Assembly (NCBI GenBank): GCA_905233475.1
Contig: CAJOEN010000040.1
Span: forward strand, 1 to 40,990
Reading direction: 5' to 3'
DNA from: an uncultured Bacteroidales bacterium
GTDB lineage: Bacteria > Bacteroidota > Bacteroidia > Bacteroidales > P3
DNA length: 40,990 nt
The position numbers and the translations under genes are program-made. Shown here piece by piece: positions 37,102-40,990 of this stretch (positions are counted from its first letter, which is position 1; each line of letters starts with the position of its first letter). Below the pieces are notes generated by a model. The model saw only the letters and a list, made by a program, of their open reading frames with translations, was not told the DNA's origin and ran no database searches.

Positions 37102-37133
37102 TTTGTAAAACTCACTTTTTTAGTGTATCTTTG
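37102..37133 (+). promoter_or_regulatory. Promoter of the PCMD lipoprotein gene
   Basis: TTTG (37102-37105), 20 bases, TATCTTTG (37126-37133), 53 bases before the coding start. Confidence 0.8.
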
Positions 37134-37186
37134 CATACGTGCAAATAATTTTAGGATAAATACAACAATCTGATAAAGAAATATTT

Positions 37187-38281
37187 GTGAAAACAAAAAA
37201 CTATTCCCAAGCCTTTTGTTCGCTGTTGTTGATATGTGTGGTGACGATTTTCCCGTCGTGCAACAGGGAAACGCCTGAAAACATGGAGGCCGACATGCTT
37301 ACATTCTCCATTCGTGAGGACGGTCGCACCGTGGTGATACCCTCGGGAGATCACGTTGTAAACTACTATCTTTCAACGCATTTAGATGATACAGCATTGC
37401 TTTCGCTAACGCCAGAAATAACCATTACCGAAAACGCCACCATCGTCCCCAAGCCGGGTACGCCTATGGATTTTTCCCGTCCCGTAACTTTTGTGGTAAG
37501 CTCTCAGAGTGGCGACTGGCACCGCACCTATACGGTGAACATTATAAACACCATTCTCACCAACTCTGATTTTGAGCAGTGGCAGGGCAGCGGAAGCGGC
37601 AACAATTATTACGAAACCCCTGTGGGATGGAGCACCGCCAACAACGGGGTGCGTATTATTCACGGTATGGGGGTTCCCGACCTCGAATTTCCCACCTATA
37701 AAACCGACGAGGCTTTTTCGGGACGTTATGCTGTGGCTATGTGCACGCGCTTGGGCGGACAAACATCAATGGTACCCAATTTAATATCCGGCTCCCTGTT
37801 TTTGGGCTATCTTGGCAATGTAACGCTTCTGACTCTTGCCAATCCACTGTTGCTCACTAAGTTTGGTGTGCCATACACCAAAACCTCGCAACTGCCTGAT
37901 AGTCTTATCGGATACTTACGCTACATACCCGGCACCGATTACCAAGACCCAAGAGGAAATATCTGTCCCGATTCTACCGACCGTTGTTCGTTTTATGCCG
38001 TGCTTTTCGAAGGCAGCGAGCCCCTCGATGGCACCAACATACAGTCGTCGGAACGTATCATTGCCATAGCAAAGTACGACTACAAAACACCCCTTAGCTC
38101 AACTACTTACACTCGTATAGCTCTGCCTTTTGTATATCGCAAACCTGTGCCGCAGGGAGTTCCGTTGCAGTATTCGGTTATAGCCTCGTCCAGCTCCAAA
38201 GGGGACTTGTACGAAGGCGCCGCCGGCAGTATGCTCTATCTCGACGCCGTGCAGATAAAACTCAAAAATCCCGAGAAATAA
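37187..38281 (+). CDS. PCMD-domain lipoprotein
   Basis: 364 residues with GTG as the likely start; no ATG lies close enough to keep the signal sequence. Lipoprotein signal with lipobox ending FPSC24 (LLLICVVTIFPSC), an Ig-like beta domain (about 35-120), then the putative carbohydrate metabolism domain PCMD starting NSDFEQWQGSG. These domains are beta sandwiches found on surface lipoproteins of Bacteroidetes and thought to bind glycans. It overlaps the following outer membrane gene by one base, the usual pairing for this family. Confidence 0.85.
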   Translation: MKTKNYSQAFCSLLLICVVTIFPSCNRETPENMEADMLTFSIREDGRTVVIPSGDHVVNYYLSTHLDDTALLSLTPEITITENATIVPKPGTPMDFSRPVTFVVSSQSGDWHRTYTVNIINTILTNSDFEQWQGSGSGNNYYETPVGWSTANNGVRIIHGMGVPDLEFPTYKTDEAFSGRYAVAMCTRLGGQTSMVPNLISGSLFLGYLGNVTLLTLANPLLLTKFGVPYTKTSQLPDSLIGYLRYIPGTDYQDPRGNICPDSTDRCSFYAVLFEGSEPLDGTNIQSSERIIAIAKYDYKTPLSSTTYTRIALPFVYRKPVPQGVPLQYSVIASSSSKGDLYEGAAGSMLYLDAVQIKLKNPEK

Positions 38282-39078
38282 TGCGAAAAATCATATTTAT
38301 CACCATTGTTGCCTTTCTTTCGACTTTCTGTGCCAATGCACAGGGAACTGATACGACGTCGGTGCATAAAGAAACACTGCCTTTCGGTAAACCCTGCGGA
38401 GATGCTCATTCTATTCCAAAGATCGAGCATAGTATAAATGTTGGCGTAGGCATCGGTGCAAGCAGTCCCATTCCCATACCCAACCGTATTTCCGAAATGA
38501 GCTGGGCTCCACATCCGTGCGGCATTTTAGGATACAGACTGCGTTATACGCTCAATTCGAATCTGGGTTTGAAAACAGGTTTGCAGCTACAGCATGTTGG
38601 CATGTCGGCGAAAGCAAAGGTTTACCAGATGTTCACACAAGCCACTGTGGAAGATGCCGAGGTATCGGGTTATTTCACCGGCTACAACGAAACCAAGATA
38701 AACGCCACATATCTGTCTGTTCCTCTGTTATTTAGCTACAAAATCATCGGTACGGACTGGGGGTTCGACGCAGGTGTGTTTGTTGCATTGAAAATACAAG
38801 GACATTTCGGAGGTGCCGTAAAAGACGGGTATATCCGCATAGACACTCCTACCGGCGACAGGGCAGAGGTGGGATACGAGACCTTTAACTTCAGCAAGGA
38901 GCTAAACCCTTTCAATTTCGGCCTGCTGTTTTCGGCAGAACGCGAAATAAGTCAGCACTGGTCGGGGTGGTTAGACCTTTCGTGGGCTCTTACACCAACG
39001 TTAAAGGACACTTTCCAAGGATTGGAATACAAAATGTACAATATTTACGGATTTTTCGGAATCAGTTATAATTTGTGA
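38281..39078 (+). CDS. Outer membrane beta-barrel protein paired with the PCMD lipoprotein
   Basis: 265 residues. Signal peptide (MRKIIFITIVAFLSTFCANA), a glycine-rich first strand (SINVGVGIGAS), repeated amphipathic strands and a final NIYGFFGISYNL strand. Typical of the OmpA-beta-barrel-like proteins of Bacteroidetes. The ATG shares a base with the upstream stop codon (TAATG), so the two are translationally coupled and probably act together at the outer membrane. Confidence 0.8.
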   Translation: MRKIIFITIVAFLSTFCANAQGTDTTSVHKETLPFGKPCGDAHSIPKIEHSINVGVGIGASSPIPIPNRISEMSWAPHPCGILGYRLRYTLNSNLGLKTGLQLQHVGMSAKAKVYQMFTQATVEDAEVSGYFTGYNETKINATYLSVPLLFSYKIIGTDWGFDAGVFVALKIQGHFGGAVKDGYIRIDTPTGDRAEVGYETFNFSKELNPFNFGLLFSAEREISQHWSGWLDLSWALTPTLKDTFQGLEYKMYNIYGFFGISYNL

Positions 39079-39083
39079 TTGAA

Positions 39084-40394
39084 ATGAACACATACAGCGA
39101 AGTACTGGATTATCTCTTTTCGGCACTGCCTATGTATCAGCGTGTTGGCGCGGCCGCTTATAAGGCGGATTTGGAAAACACCGTGGCGTTGCTCGATGCC
39201 ATAGGCAATCCGCATGAACGTTTCCGTAGCATTCATGTGGCAGGCACCAACGGCAAAGGCTCGGTGTCGAATTTTTTGGCTTCGATATTTCACAACGCCG
39301 GCTATAAGGTGGGATTGTACACATCGCCACATCTTATCGATTTCCGTGAGCGCATACGTATCGACGGCGAGATGATTTCCGAAGAGGCGGTGGTGGATTT
39401 CGTGCGGCGCAACAAACCTTTGCTCGACGAAATTCAGCCTTCGTTTTTCGAAATGACCGTAGCTATGGCTTTCGAATATTTTGCCGACAACGAAGTGGAT
39501 GTCGCTGTGGTTGAGGTTGGTATGGGAGGTCGTCTCGATTCCACCAATATCATAACTCCCGACCTTTCCATAATAACCAACATAGGTTTCGACCACACCA
39601 AGTTTTTGGGAAACACGCTACAAGCTATCGCCACAGAAAAGGCCGGCATAATCAAACCCGATGTGCCGGTGGTGATAGGGGAAACTCAGCCCGAAACACG
39701 CGACGTATTTGTAGAAACTGCCCGGAACAACAACGCCCCCATATTTTTCGCCGACAAAAATTTCGTGCTTACCGATGTTATAAACTCCAATTTTTCGATG
39801 ATTATGAACATCGCCACTGCCGGCGGCGAACCGCAATACGTCGGGATTAAATCTCCTCTTTGCGGCGATTACCAAAAGAAAAACATTATAACTGTTATTC
39901 AAGCTGTTGAAATACTGCGTACTGTGGGTTATACAATACCCCTCAACGCTGTGATGATAGGAATGGAGTCCGTTGTGGTGGACATGGGTTTCAGGGGACG
40001 GTGGCAGGTAATTTCCAATCATCCGCTCACTGTTTGCGAAACGGCGCACAACAAGGACGGTGTTGAAAATATGCTCAAAACTCTTTCGAGCATGGAATAT
40101 TCGCACCTGCATATCGTTTTCGGCTGTGTAAACGACAAGGACTATTCCGCAGTGCTGTCGCTACTGCCGCGCAACGCCACGTATTATTTCTGCAAACCCG
40201 ATGTACCACGAGGTTTGGATGTTTCCATCCTAAAATCCGCCGCACATAAATATAAACTTGCAGGACGCGCCTATACCGACATAGCCTCAGCTATAAAAGC
40301 CGCCCGCAACAATGCCGAAAAACATGATATGATACTTATTACCGGCAGCATTTTCCTTGTCGCCGACGCACTGAAACACTTTGCCGCAGAATGA
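39084..40394 (+). CDS. folC: Folylpolyglutamate synthase / dihydrofolate synthase
   Basis: 436 residues from the ATG at 39084; a GTG at 39075 overlapping the previous stop is an alternative. Adds glutamate to dihydropteroate and folates using ATP. P-loop HVAGTNGKGSVSNFL, folate-loop YTSPHLIDFRERI, VVEVGMGGRLDSTN, TNIGFDHTKFLGNT with the conserved lysine downstream (TEKAGIIKP), and a C-terminal domain starting at GRWQVISNHP. It follows the outer membrane gene closely and ends before a strong hairpin. Confidence 0.96.
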   Translation: MNTYSEVLDYLFSALPMYQRVGAAAYKADLENTVALLDAIGNPHERFRSIHVAGTNGKGSVSNFLASIFHNAGYKVGLYTSPHLIDFRERIRIDGEMISEEAVVDFVRRNKPLLDEIQPSFFEMTVAMAFEYFADNEVDVAVVEVGMGGRLDSTNIITPDLSIITNIGFDHTKFLGNTLQAIATEKAGIIKPDVPVVIGETQPETRDVFVETARNNNAPIFFADKNFVLTDVINSNFSMIMNIATAGGEPQYVGIKSPLCGDYQKKNIITVIQAVEILRTVGYTIPLNAVMIGMESVVVDMGFRGRWQVISNHPLTVCETAHNKDGVENMLKTLSSMEYSHLHIVFGCVNDKDYSAVLSLLPRNATYYFCKPDVPRGLDVSILKSAAHKYKLAGRAYTDIASAIKAARNNAEKHDMILITGSIFLVADALKHFAAE

Positions 40395-40402
40395 TTTATA
40401 GA

Positions 40403-40443
40403 AAACCGAGCGGCGGTTTTTTACAAAATCCGCCGCTCGGTTT
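40403..40443 (+). terminator. Terminator between folC and the convergent gene
   Basis: Stem AAACCGAGCGGCGG (40403-40416) / CCGCCGCTCGGTTT (40430-40443) with a 13-base loop; works for both converging genes. Confidence 0.85.
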
Positions 40444-40462
40444 AGAAGCAATTACTTCAATT

Positions 40463-40780
40463 CTACTCCACCACCAGCTTCCTTACCGCCGTACCCACGC
40501 GCACGAAGTAAATGCCCTTGGACAAATCCCCTACGCTGAAGGTTACAGTGCCGCTAACGTTGTCAAGACGTTTCACAATCTTGCCTACAGAGTTGATAAC
40601 AAGCACCTTGGCTTTATTGCCAACGCCCTCCAACGTCACCCTGTCGCTTGCTGGGTTGGGATAGAGAGTTATAATTGTTTCTATTAGTATATATTTTTCA
40701 CTTGATTTATTAAGAAATTTTATTATTTCAACGAATTTGTTTTCTTTATCTGAAATAACCCAAAAAATTTTAGGAAACAA
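40463..40780 (-). CDS. Type IX secretion sorting domain, 3' remnant of a larger gene
   Basis: The final 72 residues or so form a type A sorting domain: ITLYPNPASDRVTLEG, VLVINSVGKIVKRLD, GTVTFSVGDLSKGIYFVRVG and AVRKLVVE. Such domains end proteins of several hundred residues. Here, upstream of ETIITLYPNP (about 40680), the frame passes into AT-rich sequence with no secreted-protein character, so the body of the protein is missing. The open start at 40780 is not credible as a native start. Confidence 0.75.
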   Translation of the reverse strand: MFPKIFWVISDKENKFVEIIKFLNKSSEKYILIETIITLYPNPASDRVTLEGVGNKAKVLVINSVGKIVKRLDNVSGTVTFSVGDLSKGIYFVRVGTAVRKLVVE

Positions 40781-40990
40781 ATGGTTAAAAATATATGCTT
40801 TTTCAGCAGTTATATTTTATTTAAGTATGGAAATAAATTATATTAATTTAATTGTTGAATATGCTGCTAAGGGTATTTTATCAATTGAAAAAGAATATAA
40901 AAAAATTATTTTTTATGCTGCCTCATGCATTATTGAGATTGTTTTATGTTTATTCACAAGTAAAATTTCCCATTTACATATTTTATCTTT
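40665..40990 (+). CDS. Truncated membrane protein in AT-rich sequence (runs off the window)
   Basis: Open on the plus strand for 108 codons to the window edge, without a start before an internal ATG at 40827. From about 40690 it reads FIISTNLFSLSEITQKILGN, then hydrophobic IYAFSAVIFYLS, and later IIFYAASCIIEIVLCLF, suggesting at least two membrane helices. No family recognised. Base composition is far more AT-rich than anywhere else in the window, pointing to foreign sequence or a joining error. Confidence 0.4.

Overview
The window looks like a chromosomal segment of an anaerobic, type IX secretion-bearing member of the Bacteroidales. Evidence: a Bat aerotolerance operon, promoters of the Bacteroidetes form TTTG-N19/20-TAnnTTTG, a PorT-like protein, secreted proteins with type IX sorting tails, a BspA-type leucine-rich repeat protein, a PCMD lipoprotein, pyruvate:ferredoxin oxidoreductase (PFOR) and rubrerythrin. 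Species cannot be named from the sequence alone.

Layout. 1-12.7 kb: the bat operon (batA partial, batB, batC, then batD, batE, a WG-repeat protein and an RseC-family protein) is split between batC and batD by about 6 kb. The insert carries a large Cas13b (two RNxxxH HEPN motifs), a five-repeat CRISPR array and an AlbA_2/HATPase regulator. This is a type VI-B CRISPR locus without csx27, csx28, cas1 or cas2. 12.8-14.3 kb: a decayed minus-strand gene and a rubrerythrin with rubredoxin domains at both ends. 14.5-21 kb: an accessory island. It holds (i) a sigma-54-type promoter driving a frameshifted ComEC-like metallo-beta-lactamase-fold protein and a four-helix membrane protein; (ii) a 133-bp diverged internal fragment of a PFOR gene; (iii) an OLD-like AAA ATPase, a small partner protein with a possible ExK nuclease motif, and a GIY-YIG protein; (iv) a DUF3791-DUF3990-small ORF cassette bounded by 51-bp imperfect direct repeats. 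21-24.5 kb: nifJ (PFOR) with an out-of-frame internal deletion. 24.9-25.6 kb: a decayed BRO/antirepressor gene.

25.8-41 kb is mostly housekeeping: pyrBI behind a leader that looks like a translation-coupled attenuator, lpdA, hsp20 behind a second sigma-54-like promoter, a porT-like gene, an FAD-dependent oxidoreductase, two tandem tRNA-Lys genes, an outer-membrane protein, rsmG, a BspA-like LRR protein, a PCMD lipoprotein/outer-membrane pair and folC. The last 300 bases change abruptly to very AT-rich sequence, where two truncated reading frames meet.

How the parts may work together: the Bat proteins, rubrerythrin and PFOR fit an anaerobe that meets oxygen. The Cas13b locus and the 14.5-21 kb island are the accessory, probably defensive, part. 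The most notable observations are the Cas13b locus inside the bat operon with an AlbA_2 partner in place of Csx27/Csx28, the pyrL-like attenuator, the shared sigma-54 promoter architecture in front of hsp20 and the membrane-protein pair, and the repeated PFOR/repeat scars around the island.
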